DNA of 54,754 nt from DASXAQ01 sp036406615. Lineage in GTDB: Bacteria; Actinomycetota; UBA4738. This document shows, in pieces, positions 35,610 to 44,392 of this stretch. Numbering within the stretch: the first letter of the stretch is position 1; each line of letters opens with the position of its first letter. The DNA lies in contig DASXAQ010000026.1 in the NCBI GenBank assembly GCA_036406615.1, forward strand, positions 1 to 54,754, given 5' to 3'. The translations under genes were made by a program, and so were the position numbers. The notes under the pieces were generated by a model. It saw only the letters and a program-made list of their open reading frames with translations. It did not search any database and was not told the origin of the DNA.

Positions 35610-36683
35610 TCAGCTCGACAGGGCCTCGACCGCCGCCGACAGGCGCTCGGCGACCGCGCGGACCGCGGCGATGGCGGCGGCGTAGTCCATCCGCGTCGGC
35701 CCGACGACGCCGATCGTTCCGAGCGCCCGGTCCCCGAGCCCGTACGGGGCGGCGACGATGCTGGCGTCCCAGCGCCCGGTGACGACGCTCTCGCCGCCGA
35801 TCGTCACGCTCATCGGCGACGTGACCGCTTCGCGAAGCAGCCCGAGCACTTCCGTTTCGCGTTCGAGCGTCTCGAAGATCTGCTGCAGCGTCTCGTGGCG
35901 CTGGAACGCTTCCTCCGTGGCGATGTTCGCCACGCCGCCCAGCACGACGTGGTTGACGGCCAGGCCCTCTTCGATCGACGACAACGCTCCGGCCACGTGC
36001 GACAGGAGCGTGCGCTCGGGATCTCGCGCGCCGGCGGCCCGCTCCGCGATGTCGGCTCGGGCCCGGGACAGCGCCGAGCCGCGATACCGTTCCGCCAACG
36101 AGCGCGACAGGCCCTCGATGTCGTCGTCGGTCGCCTCCGGCGGCACGTCGACAACGCGCTTGTCGACCCCGCCGGTTTCGAACACGACCAGCAGCAGGCA
36201 GGCCGAACCCAGGTTGACGAGCTCCAGCCGCGCCAGGGAGCTTTCCGACCGGCTCGGCGACAGCGCCAGCGAGGCGTAATGGGTGAGGCGCGACAGCAGC
36301 TGGGTCGTGCCGCGCAGGATCTCGTCGACGTCGGCGAGCGCCTCGCCGAAGAAGTGGACGATCGCCCGCTGTTCCGGTTCCCGGAGCCGCGCGCGAACCG
36401 TCAGGGAATCCACGTAGTGCCGGTAGCCGCGGTCGGTGGGGATGCGCCCGGCCGAGGTGTGCGGATGGGTGAGGTACCCCAGCTCCTCCAGCGCAGCCAG
36501 CTCGTTGCGGATCGTGGCCGCGCTCACGCCGAGCCCGGACAGCGAGGCGATGACCTCGCTGCCGACGGGCTCGCCGCTCTTCACGTACTGCTGGACGAGC
36601 GCGCGAAGGATCGTGGCCTTGCGCTCCGACAGGCCCTCGGGCCGCGCCGATTCGGTGTGGGGTTGCTCCATCGGTCGAATCAT
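35610..36683 (-). CDS. hrcA: Heat-inducible transcription repressor HrcA
   Basis: A 357-residue repressor. The N-terminal winged helix has SERKATILRALVQQYVKSGEPVGS and VSAATIRNELAALEELGYLTHPHTSAGRIPTDRGYRHYVD, diagnostic for HrcA. The GAF-like domain and the C-terminal IGVVGPTRMDYAAAIAAVRAVAERL follow. ATG at 36683 or 36671 are both possible. A CIRCE operator lies 34-60 nt upstream, so the gene represses itself and dnaJ and is relieved on heat shock. Confidence 0.96.
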   Translation of the reverse strand: MIRPMEQPHTESARPEGLSERKATILRALVQQYVKSGEPVGSEVIASLSGLGVSAATIRNELAALEELGYLTHPHTSAGRIPTDRGYRHYVDSLTVRARLREPEQRAIVHFFGEALADVDEILRGTTQLLSRLTHYASLALSPSRSESSLARLELVNLGSACLLLVVFETGGVDKRVVDVPPEATDDDIEGLSRSLAERYRGSALSRARADIAERAAGARDPERTLLSHVAGALSSIEEGLAVNHVVLGGVANIATEEAFQRHETLQQIFETLERETEVLGLLREAVTSPMSVTIGGESVVTGRWDASIVAAPYGLGDRALGTIGVVGPTRMDYAAAIAAVRAVAERLSAAVEALSS

Positions 36684-36716
36684 CGTCCCGGCGGTCGGGG
36701 TCCCGGAACGCTCGGC

Positions 36717-36743
36717 TTAGCAGTCTACCCCACCGAGTGCTAA
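36717..36743 (-). promoter_or_regulatory. CIRCE operator (HrcA binding site)
   Basis: TTAGCAGTC - 9 nt - GAGTGCTAA. The consensus is TTAGCACTC-N9-GAGTGCTAA, so there is a single mismatch in the left arm and a perfect right arm. It sits immediately before hrcA and overlaps the last codons and stop of hemW on the same strand. Confidence 0.93.
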
Positions 36744-37861
36744 CTCCCGGCGAGCGCGAGCACGGCCTCGTTCGCCAGCAGCATGCCGCGGTCGGTCAGC
36801 ACGAAGCGTTCGCCCCGGCGTTCCGCAACGCCGGCGCCGACCAGCGCGTCGGCGGGTCCGGCTTCGACCGAGCTCCCCGGCACCCCTTCGGCCGTGCGAA
36901 GGCCGAGGAGCAGCCGCTCCAGCCGGCGCTCGTCGTCGTCCAATCGTTCGCGGCCGCTGATCGGCGGCGTTCCCGCCGCGACCATGTCGAGGTATGTCTG
37001 CGGAGGCCGGACATTCCACCACCGCTGTCCATCCCGGTACGAATGCGCGCCGGCGCCCAACCCCAAGTAGGGGCGGCCCCGCCAGTACCCGAGGTTGTGG
37101 AGGCAGCGGCGTCCAAGCCGGGCCCAGTTCGACACCTCGTAGTGCTCGTAGCCGGCGGTCCCGAGGGCGTCGCACGCGGCTGCATACCGATCGGCCTGCA
37201 CGTCAGGATCGGGAGCGGGCGTCAGGCCCGCGGCGACGCGGCGGCCGAGCGACGTGGCCGGCTCGACCGTGAGTGCATACGCAGAGATATGGTCCGGCCC
37301 CAGCGCGATCGTTCGCTCCAGCGTCTCGCTCCAGGATGTTGCCGTCTCGCCCTCCGCTCCGTAGATCAGGTCCAGGTTCACGTCGTCGAACCCGGCGGTT
37401 CGCGCGGCAGCGAATGCGGCCGCCGCCGACTCCGCCGTGTGCAGCCGCTCCAGGGAGCGCAACACGACGGGATCGAACGACTGCAGGCCGAGCGAGAGCC
37501 GGGTCACGCCTGCCTCGCGAAGCGCCGTGAGGTACGTCCCGTCGACGGTGTCCGGGTTGGCTTCGGACGTCACCTCCGCGTCGGGTTCGAGGTGCAGCAG
37601 TGCACGAAGCTCGCGCAGCAGCGACCCGATCCGCGCCGCGGGAAGCGTGGTCGGCGTCCCCCCGCCGAGGAAGACGGAGACGAAGGGCACCCCCGCCCAT
37701 TCGCCGGCGGCCACGCGCGCCTCGGCGGCGAGCGCGTCGGCGTAGGGCGCCTTGAGGTGATCCAGGCCCGCGTACGTGTTGAAGTCGCAGTAGCCGCACC
37801 GCGTCAGGCAGAACGGCACGTGCACGTACAGGCCGGCGTCGTCGTCTCGGATCGGCCTCAC
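36740..37861 (-). CDS. hemW: Radical SAM heme chaperone HemW
   Basis: A 373-residue radical SAM protein. The cluster motif is CLTRCGYC (Cys18, 22, 25), followed by SVFLGGGTPTTL, EANPDTVDGTYLTALREAGVTRLSLGLQSF and NLDLIYG, all family hallmarks, and the C-terminal domain with NLGYWRGRPYLGLGAGAHSY. The CxxxCxxC without an extra fourth Cys fits HemW and not the decarboxylase HemN. The GTG start overlaps the lepA stop (GTGA). The stop codon lies inside the CIRCE operator of hrcA. Confidence 0.93.
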   Translation of the reverse strand: MRPIRDDDAGLYVHVPFCLTRCGYCDFNTYAGLDHLKAPYADALAAEARVAAGEWAGVPFVSVFLGGGTPTTLPAARIGSLLRELRALLHLEPDAEVTSEANPDTVDGTYLTALREAGVTRLSLGLQSFDPVVLRSLERLHTAESAAAAFAAARTAGFDDVNLDLIYGAEGETATSWSETLERTIALGPDHISAYALTVEPATSLGRRVAAGLTPAPDPDVQADRYAAACDALGTAGYEHYEVSNWARLGRRCLHNLGYWRGRPYLGLGAGAHSYRDGQRWWNVRPPQTYLDMVAAGTPPISGRERLDDDERRLERLLLGLRTAEGVPGSSVEAGPADALVGAGVAERRGERFVLTDRGMLLANEAVLALAGS

Positions 37862-39666
37862 GCTCCGGCCTTCCGTCCCGCGACCTGGTCCACGCGAAGC
37901 GCCGCGATGAACGCCTCCTGCGGCACATCGACGCGGCCGACCCGGCGCATGCGCTTCTTGCCCTCCTTCTGCTTCTCCAGCAGCTTGCGCTTGCGCGTGA
38001 TGTCGCCGCCGTAACACTTGGCCAGCACGTCCTTTCGTTTGGCGCGCACGGATTCCCGCGCGATCACGCGCGAGCCGATGGTGGCCTGGATCGCCACCTC
38101 GAACAGCTGCCGCGGGATCAACTCGCGCAGCCGCTCGGTCATGGTGCGGCCGTACTGGTACGCCTTGTCGCGGTGCACGACCGCGGAGAACGCGTCGACC
38201 GGCTCGCCCTGCAGTAGGATGTCGACGCGCACCATGTTGGCCGGCTGGTACCCCCAGTGTTCGTAGTCCAGCGACGCGTAGCCGCGCGTCTTCGACTTCA
38301 GCTGGTCGAAGAAGTCGAAGATGATCTCGGCCAGCGGCAGCAGGTAGTGCAGTTCGGCGCGCTCCGGCGAGAGGTAGCGCATGTCCTCGAGCGTCCCGCG
38401 CCGCGCCTGGCACAGCTCCATCACGGGGCCGAGGTGCGACGACGGCGTGATGACCGTGGCGAGCACGACCGGCTCTTCCACCGCCTCGTACGTGCCGGGC
38501 GCCGGCATCTCCGAGGGGTTGTGGACCTCCAGCACTTCCCCGCCGGCCCGCACGACGCGGAACTCGACGTTGGGCGCGGTGGCGATCAGCTCCAGGTCGA
38601 ACTCGCGCTCCAGGCGCTCCTTCACGATCTCCATGTGCAGCAGGCCGAGGAACCCGCACCGAAAGCCGAACCCGAGCGCGAGCGAGGACTCCGGTTCGTA
38701 CACGAGCGCCGCGTCGGACAGGCGCAACCGGTCCAGGGCGTCGCGCAGCAGGCTGTAGTCGCCGCCCTCGGCCGGGTACAGCCCGCTCCACACCATCGGC
38801 TTGGGTTCGCGGTACCCGGGAAGCGGCTCGGACGCAGGGCGATCCGCGAGCGTGATCGTGTCGCCGACCTTCGCCTGGCGCACGTCCTTGACGCCGGTGA
38901 CCAGGTAGCCGACGTCGCCGGCCTCGAGCACGTCGACCGGGGTCGGCTCGGGCGAGAACGCGCCCACCTCCTCGGCCTCGAGCGAGAAACCCGTCGACAG
39001 GAACCGGACGCGCTGCCGCCCCCCAATGCGGCCGTCGATGACGCGCAGGTACGCGATCACGCCGCGATAGGCGTCGTAGCTCGAATCGAAGATCAGGGCG
39101 CGCAACGGCTCGGCGAGGTTGCCGGAGGGCGGCGGGACCCGTTCGATGACGGCGTCCAGCAGCGCCGCCACCCCCTCCCCCGACTTCGCCGAGACCCGAA
39201 GGACATCCGCGGGATCGCATCCCACCAGCTCGGCGAGCTCGCGCACGGTCTCTTCCGTCTCGGCCTGCGGCAGGTCGATCTTGTTCACCGTCGGCACGAT
39301 CGCCAGCCCGGCGTCGCGCGCCAGGTGGTAGTTCGCCAGCGTCTGCGCCTCGATCCCCTGCGCGGCGTCGACCAGCAGGATGGCACCCTCGCAGGCTGCC
39401 AGGCTTCGCGAGACCTCGTAGCTGAAGTCGACGTGCCCCGGTGTGTCGATCAGGTTCAGCTCGAACTCGCCGTGGCGAAGGCGCACGGCCTGGGCCTTGA
39501 TGGTGATCCCGCGCTCGCGCTCCAGGTCCATCCGGTCCAGGTACTGTTCGCGCATCTGCCGCGCGGCGACCGCGTGGGTCAGCTCAAGGAAGCGGTCGGC
39601 AAGCGTCGACTTGCCATGATCGATGTGCGCGACGATGCTGAAGTTGCGAACGAGGGCCTGGTCCAT
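37858..39666 (-). CDS. lepA: Elongation factor 4 (LepA)
   Basis: A 602-residue translational GTPase that acts on stalled or mistranslocated ribosomes. G1 AHIDHGKST, GITIKAQAV, G3 DTPGHVDF and G4 NKID are intact. The LepA-specific C-terminal domain (VLAKCYGGDITRKRKLLEKQKEGKKRMRRVGRVDVPQEAFIAAL) is complete. The ATG of MDQALVRNFS is chosen; TACCCT about 10 nt upstream suggests a very short leader. Divergent from rpsT. Confidence 0.98.
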   Translation of the reverse strand: MDQALVRNFSIVAHIDHGKSTLADRFLELTHAVAARQMREQYLDRMDLERERGITIKAQAVRLRHGEFELNLIDTPGHVDFSYEVSRSLAACEGAILLVDAAQGIEAQTLANYHLARDAGLAIVPTVNKIDLPQAETEETVRELAELVGCDPADVLRVSAKSGEGVAALLDAVIERVPPPSGNLAEPLRALIFDSSYDAYRGVIAYLRVIDGRIGGRQRVRFLSTGFSLEAEEVGAFSPEPTPVDVLEAGDVGYLVTGVKDVRQAKVGDTITLADRPASEPLPGYREPKPMVWSGLYPAEGGDYSLLRDALDRLRLSDAALVYEPESSLALGFGFRCGFLGLLHMEIVKERLEREFDLELIATAPNVEFRVVRAGGEVLEVHNPSEMPAPGTYEAVEEPVVLATVITPSSHLGPVMELCQARRGTLEDMRYLSPERAELHYLLPLAEIIFDFFDQLKSKTRGYASLDYEHWGYQPANMVRVDILLQGEPVDAFSAVVHRDKAYQYGRTMTERLRELIPRQLFEVAIQATIGSRVIARESVRAKRKDVLAKCYGGDITRKRKLLEKQKEGKKRMRRVGRVDVPQEAFIAALRVDQVAGRKAGA

Positions 39667-39676
39667 ACGGGCAGCT

Positions 39677-39703
39677 AGGGTACGCGGTTCCGGCTGGTAC
39701 ACT
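39677..39703. promoter_or_regulatory. Divergent lepA / rpsT promoters
   Basis: TACCCT on the minus strand (39677-39682) faces lepA and TACACT on the plus strand (39698-39703) faces rpsT, all within the 45-nt gap. The rpsT hexamer ends 8 nt before its GTG, consistent with a leaderless message. Confidence 0.5.
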
Positions 39704-39711
39704 CGACCGCC

Positions 39712-39981
39712 GTGGCGAACATCAAGTCCCAGATCAAGCGCAACCGGCAGAACGACGTTCGACGCGTTCGCAACAAGTCGGTGCGCTCCTCGCTGAAGAC
39801 CGATGCCAAGCGGGTGCACGCGGCCGCGTCGGCCGGCGACGCCGACGCCACGGCAACGGGGCTTCGCGAGGCCACGCGCAGCCTGGACAAGGCCGCGTCG
39901 CGCGGAGTGATCCACAAGAAGACCGCCGCCAGGCGCAAGTCCCGCCTCTCGCGGGCCGCCGCCTCCTCAGCGGGATCCTGA
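39712..39981 (+). CDS. rpsT: 30S ribosomal protein S20
   Basis: An 89-residue basic protein matching bS20: ANIKSQIKRNRQNDVRRVRNKSVRSSLKT, then DKAASRGVIHKKTAARRKSRLSRA. GTG start with no ribosome site; the TACACT hexamer 8 nt upstream suggests a leaderless mRNA. It is one of the few plus-strand genes in this housekeeping block, and sits between lepA and holA as in other Actinomycetota. Confidence 0.97.
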   Translation: MANIKSQIKRNRQNDVRRVRNKSVRSSLKTDAKRVHAAASAGDADATATGLREATRSLDKAASRGVIHKKTAARRKSRLSRAAASSAGS

Positions 39982-40038
39982 GCCCGGGCCCCGGCTCCTC
40001 AGCGCCCAGCGGCTCTGCGTCGGTCCAGCACCTGGCCC

Positions 40039-41016
40039 CTAGCGCGAGATTCGTTCGGGAAGCCGAAGCTCGGCCCGACGCCCGGCCATCGAGGCCACCA
40101 GCCCGATCAGCACCACGTCCCCCGCGACGCCGCCCTTGAGCGCCCGGTCCGCGTCGACGACGTTGGCGTGCAGCCGCGCCAGGTCCTCCGGAGCGAAGCG
40201 GGCCGCCTGCTCGCGGTAGCGGCGCACCTGCCAGTCGAACCGGAGCCCGGCCTGCTTCGCGGCTTCGGCCTGCGGTATCCGCTCTGGAAGCGCACGCACG
40301 CGGATGAGATCGCGAATGCGCGAGGCGATGCCGCCCAGGATGATCAACGGGTCCTCCCGCTCGTCCAGCAACGACCGCAAGGCGACCAGGGCTTCGCCGG
40401 CGCGGCCGGCCAGCGCCTTGTCGCACAGATCCCAGACGCGCTGCTCGCCGAGGCCGCGGAACTGGGACGCCACGTCGCCGGGACCGATGGCGCGGCCGGG
40501 GAAGGCCGAGCCGAGCTGGCGCACCGCCTGGTCGAGCGTCGCCGGATCCTGTCCCAGGGTCTTGACGAGCTCGGCCGCCGCCTGGCCCGTGACCTTGACC
40601 CCGGCTCGCCTGCCGCGGTCGACGACCCAGCCGTTCAGGTCCTGGCGGCGAAGCGTCACCTGGCGAACCAGGCCGCCGCCGGCCTGTACGGCCTTTCCGA
40701 GCGGCGGCGCGGACTTGCCGCGCGACACCTGGGTCAGCACGCACAGGGCGTCGGCGGCGGGCGCGGCCAGGTACTCCTTGAGCTCGCGAACCCCGCGGTC
40801 CGGCAGGCCCTGGCACCCGAGCACCAGCAGCGCGCGCGGCTCGCCGAATAGCGACGGCGTGGCCAGGTCCGCCGTCTCGCCTCCGCGCCACTCGCGTCCA
40901 TCGACCTCGGTGGCGCGGATGCCGCGGTCCTCCAGTAGCGACAACGCCGCGTCGCGCAGCAGGAATTCGTCCTCGCCCCAGAACATCGCCGTCGACCGCT
41001 CTGCCACGACGGGCAT
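40039..41016 (-). CDS. holA: DNA polymerase III subunit delta
   Basis: A 325-residue clamp-loader wrench. GEDEFLLRDAALSLLEDRG opens the AAA+-like domain, and LVKTLGQDPATLDQAVRQL, VWDLCDKALAGRAGEALVALRSLL, and QVRRYREQAARFAPEDLARL...DADRALKGG match the collar region. An ATG is chosen; a GTG at 41061 overlapping the comEC stop (GTGA) is a serious alternative given the coupling style nearby, adding 15 non-conserved residues. Confidence 0.93.
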   Translation of the reverse strand: MPVVAERSTAMFWGEDEFLLRDAALSLLEDRGIRATEVDGREWRGGETADLATPSLFGEPRALLVLGCQGLPDRGVRELKEYLAAPAADALCVLTQVSRGKSAPPLGKAVQAGGGLVRQVTLRRQDLNGWVVDRGRRAGVKVTGQAAAELVKTLGQDPATLDQAVRQLGSAFPGRAIGPGDVASQFRGLGEQRVWDLCDKALAGRAGEALVALRSLLDEREDPLIILGGIASRIRDLIRVRALPERIPQAEAAKQAGLRFDWQVRRYREQAARFAPEDLARLHANVVDADRALKGGVAGDVVLIGLVASMAGRRAELRLPERISR

Positions 41017-41057
41017 CGTAGCGGGACGCGTGGGCGAAGCGCGCGGCGGGCCGCGCG

Positions 41058-43382
41058 TCACGGGCCCGACCCCGCGACCTCGATCCCGTGTGCGTCGAAG
41101 GTCACGGTGACGTCGCCCGCGCGATCGGTTCGAAACACCCGCATGCCGTCGCGGGCCAGCGTGGCGAGGACCGCCGGCACCGGATGCCCGTAGCGGTTCG
41201 GCCCGACGCTCACCACGGCGACCCGCGCACCCACCGCGCCGACAAACGCGTCGAGCGACGTGTCGCCTCCGTGATGCGGCACCTTCAGCACCTCGGCACG
41301 CATGAAGCCGGGTTCGTCGCGGAGCACGTCGGTCTGTGCGGGCTGCTCGGCGTCGCCCGGGAACAGGACGGACGCCGAACCGTCGCTCACGCGCAGCACC
41401 AGCGAGTCGTTGTTCGGATCGGAGTCGGTGCCGCTGAAGCAGTGCTCGGGCCCGAGGACCTCGACGCGGACGTCGCCCACCATGAGCACCTCGCCCGGCC
41501 GCGGATGGCGCATGGGAACGCGCGTGGCCGCGACCGCCCGAAGGAACTGCGCGTAGAACGGCGACGAACCCGCGCAACCCGGGTCGACCACCATGCCGAC
41601 CCACACGCGTGCGAGCACCGCGGCCAGCCCCGCGACGTGGTCCGCGTGCGGGTGGGTGGCGACCATCAGGTCCAGCCGGTGGATCCCGAGCGCCGCGAGC
41701 TTGGTCGCCACCTGCTCCGGGTCGGGACCGCCGTCGATCAGGATCGTGGCGCCGGCCGGCGAGCGGATCAAGGCGGCGTCGCCCTGCCCCACGTCGAAGA
41801 AGACCACGGTGAAGGACCGCGGCGGGCCGGCCGACGCCGCGCCGGACGCGGCGACGAGCGCCAGCGCAGTGCCGATCGCAACGGTCGCGCGCCGCGACAG
41901 GCGCCGTCCGGAGCGGAGCCACCAGGCGATTGCCCCGACCAGCGCCACGCCGATCGCGAGGGCCACCGCGCCACCGCCTCCCGTGATCGTCGCGACCGGG
42001 GCGTGGGCCAGGCGCGCCGCCAGAGCCTCGAGGTACGAGAGCGGAACCGACGCCACCCGCGCCGCGAGCATCCCGATCGCCGGGGACGCGATTCCGGCCG
42101 CCGCGGCGAGGAGCCCGAGCAGCATGCCGGGTCCGACCGCCGGGAACGCGAGGACGTTCGCGACGATCGTGATCGTCGGCACCGCTCCGAAGTAGTGCAG
42201 GAGCAGCGGCGTCACGCCGGCCTGTGCCGCCAACGTCGTCGCGGCGGCCAGGGCGATGGGTCTCGGCATCCATCGCAATCGTTCCGCGAGTGGGGCGCCG
42301 AGCAGCGCGATGCCGGCCGTGGCGGCGACCGAGAGCTGGAACCCGACCGCGTAGACGAGCGTGGGATCCATGGCCAGCAGGATCAGGATCGCGGCGCCCA
42401 TGATGGCCGGCGGGCTCCTGGGCCGCCCCAGGAAAACCCCGACCAGGACGAGCCCGGCCATCGCGGAGGCCCGCAGTACCGAGGGTTCGGCCCGCGTCAG
42501 CAACGCGAAGAACGCGATCGCGCCGAGCCCGACGACGAACCGGCCGGCGCGGCCCAGCCGGCAGAGCTGCGCCAGGGCGAGGATGGGCGCGAGAAACATG
42601 GCCACGTTCTCGCCCGAGACGGCGAGCAGGTGCGTGAGGCCCGTGGCGCGGAACTGCTCGGCGACGATCGGATCCAGCCGCGACGTGTCGCCGAGGGTGA
42701 GGCCCAACAGGAGTCCCGCCTCGCGCGCCGGGAACACTCGCGCAAGCGAACGCGCCAGCGACGCGCGCATGGCGTCGGCAGCGCGAAGGAACGGGTTGGC
42801 CGGCGGCCCGCCGGCGTGCAGCGACGCCACGCTGAGGGCGCCGGCGTACCCCCGGTGCCGCAGATACGTACCGAACGAGCCCGGCACCGACTCGAGCAGG
42901 CCCTCGACGACCACCTGCGAACCGACCGCGATGTCCGGCGGCGGCCCGCGTCCCTCGGCCCAGATGGCGCCGGTCGCAGACACCTCTCGCTCGCCGGCGT
43001 CCGTGCGTTCGATCAGGGACGCGATCCGCAGCGTCGCCGTCCAGCCGAGCGCTCCGGCCTCGGGCTGCGAGGCCAGCGTGCCTCGCGCTTCGACCGTCCG
43101 TCCGAGGGTCGCCGCCAGGCGCGAATGTCGCACGCGCGCGTCGTGCAGGCCACCCCAACCGACACCGAGGAGGACGAAGGCGAGCCCCACCGCGACGGCG
43201 GTACGTACGCGGCCGAGCCGCGAACCCCTACGGCGCCATACGACCGCAGCCACCAGCGCCGCGAAGCCCGCCGAAAGCAAGCCCACCGCCGGCGCCTCGG
43301 CCAGCCCAGACGCGGGCACGCCCGCGAGCAGGATCCCGGCCCACAGGCCCGCCGCAGCGATGGCGAGCACGACGCCGAGCAC
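41058..43382 (-). CDS. comEC: ComEC/Rec2-type DNA uptake channel
   Basis: A 774-residue protein with a membrane-rich N-terminal and middle part (competence domain, HLLAVSGENVAMFLAPILAL) and a C-terminal metallo-beta-lactamase-like nuclease domain (VVFFDVGQGDAALIRSP, THPHADHVAGLAAVL, VPHHGGDTSLD). Full length for the family, with the metal motif HxHxDH intact. It should import single-stranded DNA across the membrane in concert with ComEA. Starts 3 nt after the comEA stop. Confidence 0.95.
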   Translation of the reverse strand: MLGVVLAIAAAGLWAGILLAGVPASGLAEAPAVGLLSAGFAALVAAVVWRRRGSRLGRVRTAVAVGLAFVLLGVGWGGLHDARVRHSRLAATLGRTVEARGTLASQPEAGALGWTATLRIASLIERTDAGEREVSATGAIWAEGRGPPPDIAVGSQVVVEGLLESVPGSFGTYLRHRGYAGALSVASLHAGGPPANPFLRAADAMRASLARSLARVFPAREAGLLLGLTLGDTSRLDPIVAEQFRATGLTHLLAVSGENVAMFLAPILALAQLCRLGRAGRFVVGLGAIAFFALLTRAEPSVLRASAMAGLVLVGVFLGRPRSPPAIMGAAILILLAMDPTLVYAVGFQLSVAATAGIALLGAPLAERLRWMPRPIALAAATTLAAQAGVTPLLLHYFGAVPTITIVANVLAFPAVGPGMLLGLLAAAAGIASPAIGMLAARVASVPLSYLEALAARLAHAPVATITGGGGAVALAIGVALVGAIAWWLRSGRRLSRRATVAIGTALALVAASGAASAGPPRSFTVVFFDVGQGDAALIRSPAGATILIDGGPDPEQVATKLAALGIHRLDLMVATHPHADHVAGLAAVLARVWVGMVVDPGCAGSSPFYAQFLRAVAATRVPMRHPRPGEVLMVGDVRVEVLGPEHCFSGTDSDPNNDSLVLRVSDGSASVLFPGDAEQPAQTDVLRDEPGFMRAEVLKVPHHGGDTSLDAFVGAVGARVAVVSVGPNRYGHPVPAVLATLARDGMRVFRTDRAGDVTVTFDAHGIEVAGSGP

Positions 43383-43385
43383 CCC

Positions 43386-44048
43386 TTACACCGTCGCGTT
43401 CGGCTTGAGGTCCGCGAGGTGAGACGGACCGATGCCGGTCACATTCAGCAGGTCGTCGAGGCTCTTGAACGGCCCGTGCTGGGTTCGGTAGTCGATGATC
43501 CGCTGCGCGATCACCGGGCCGATGCCGGGGAGTTCCTCGAGCTGATCGAGGGTCGCCGTGTTCACGTTGATCTTGCCGCCGGCCTGCCCGCCCGCGCCCG
43601 ACGCGCCCGTGCTCGTTCCGCTCGCGCCAACGCCCGATGTCGATCCCCGTTTGGCGACCAGCACCTGCTCGGCGTCGGTCAGCAGCGCGGCCAGGTTGAT
43701 GCTCGTGAGATCGGCACCCAGGCGCGCGCCGCCGGCCCGCCGGATCGCGTCGATCACGCGATCGCCCTGGTGGAAGTCGTACACGCCCGGATGCCGCACC
43801 CACCCCGCCACATCCACGACGATCACGGCGGGGGATGGCGACGGCGACGCGGCAGGAGCGGCCCCTGCGCCCGCCCCCGATCCGGAATCCGATCCGCTCA
43901 GCGACGCATCGATCCGGACCGGCGACGGCAGCGACCGCACGTACCAGAAACCAGCGGCGGCGAGCACGATGGCCCCGACCACCAGCAGCCCGATCAGGTC
44001 CCGGCGTTCGAGATCCTGCAGCCGCTCCCTGACTCGATCCGAAAGCAC
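43386..44048 (-). CDS. comEA: ComEA-family DNA-binding competence protein
   Basis: A 220-residue protein with one transmembrane anchor (about residues 19-37), a Gly/Ser/Ala linker, an SLBB domain (VVDVAGWVRHPGVYDFHQGDRVIDAIRRAGG), a second linker, and a C-terminal double helix-hairpin-helix (INVNTATLDQLEELPGIGPVIAQRIIDYR; DLLNVTGIGPSHLADL). It binds incoming double-stranded DNA outside the membrane and delivers it to ComEC. GTG start with GGGGGAGA just upstream. Confidence 0.93.
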   Translation of the reverse strand: MLSDRVRERLQDLERRDLIGLLVVGAIVLAAAGFWYVRSLPSPVRIDASLSGSDSGSGAGAGAAPAASPSPSPAVIVVDVAGWVRHPGVYDFHQGDRVIDAIRRAGGARLGADLTSINLAALLTDAEQVLVAKRGSTSGVGASGTSTGASGAGGQAGGKINVNTATLDQLEELPGIGPVIAQRIIDYRTQHGPFKSLDDLLNVTGIGPSHLADLKPNATV

Positions 44049-44392
44049 CTCTCCCCCAAGCTCTATCGAAGCGTCGCGTCGTCAGACGCGCGGCAGTCGA
44101 GGGAGAGACGAGAGGGACGCTACCTCGTTCGGTCGATGCCGTCAGTGAAGCAAGTCACACTGATCCGAGCTGGTGTCCGGCAAACGGCCTCATTCGGAGA
44201 TGGGACTTGATGGGGGATTCGACGGCGACGGTGGCCCTTGATGGATCACCGTGACGACCGTGGTGAGATCAATCAGGGACGTGCGCAGTTTGCCGAACGA
44301 GGCTGAGAATCGGCCATGTCGGATGGGGCCGGGACCGATCCCGGACTCGATGCGGTGCATTCGCCGACGAGGGGCCCGGTCCACCTGAGTCG
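44049..44392. other. Gene-free stretch between leuS stop and comEA start
   Basis: A 344-nt gap, the longest without a gene in the window. No convincing reading frame was found. It contains an imperfect dyad (GATCACC ... GGTGAGATC, 44244-44270) and the comEA upstream region with a GATAGAG sequence near 44062. It could hold the comEA promoter and leuS 3' processing signals; nothing else recognisable. Confidence 0.5.

Noticed and set aside
36740..37861. Coproporphyrinogen III dehydrogenase HemN
   Set aside because: The cluster motif is CxxxCxxC without the extra Cys and the C-terminal part fits HemW; location between lepA and hrcA is the usual hemW site.
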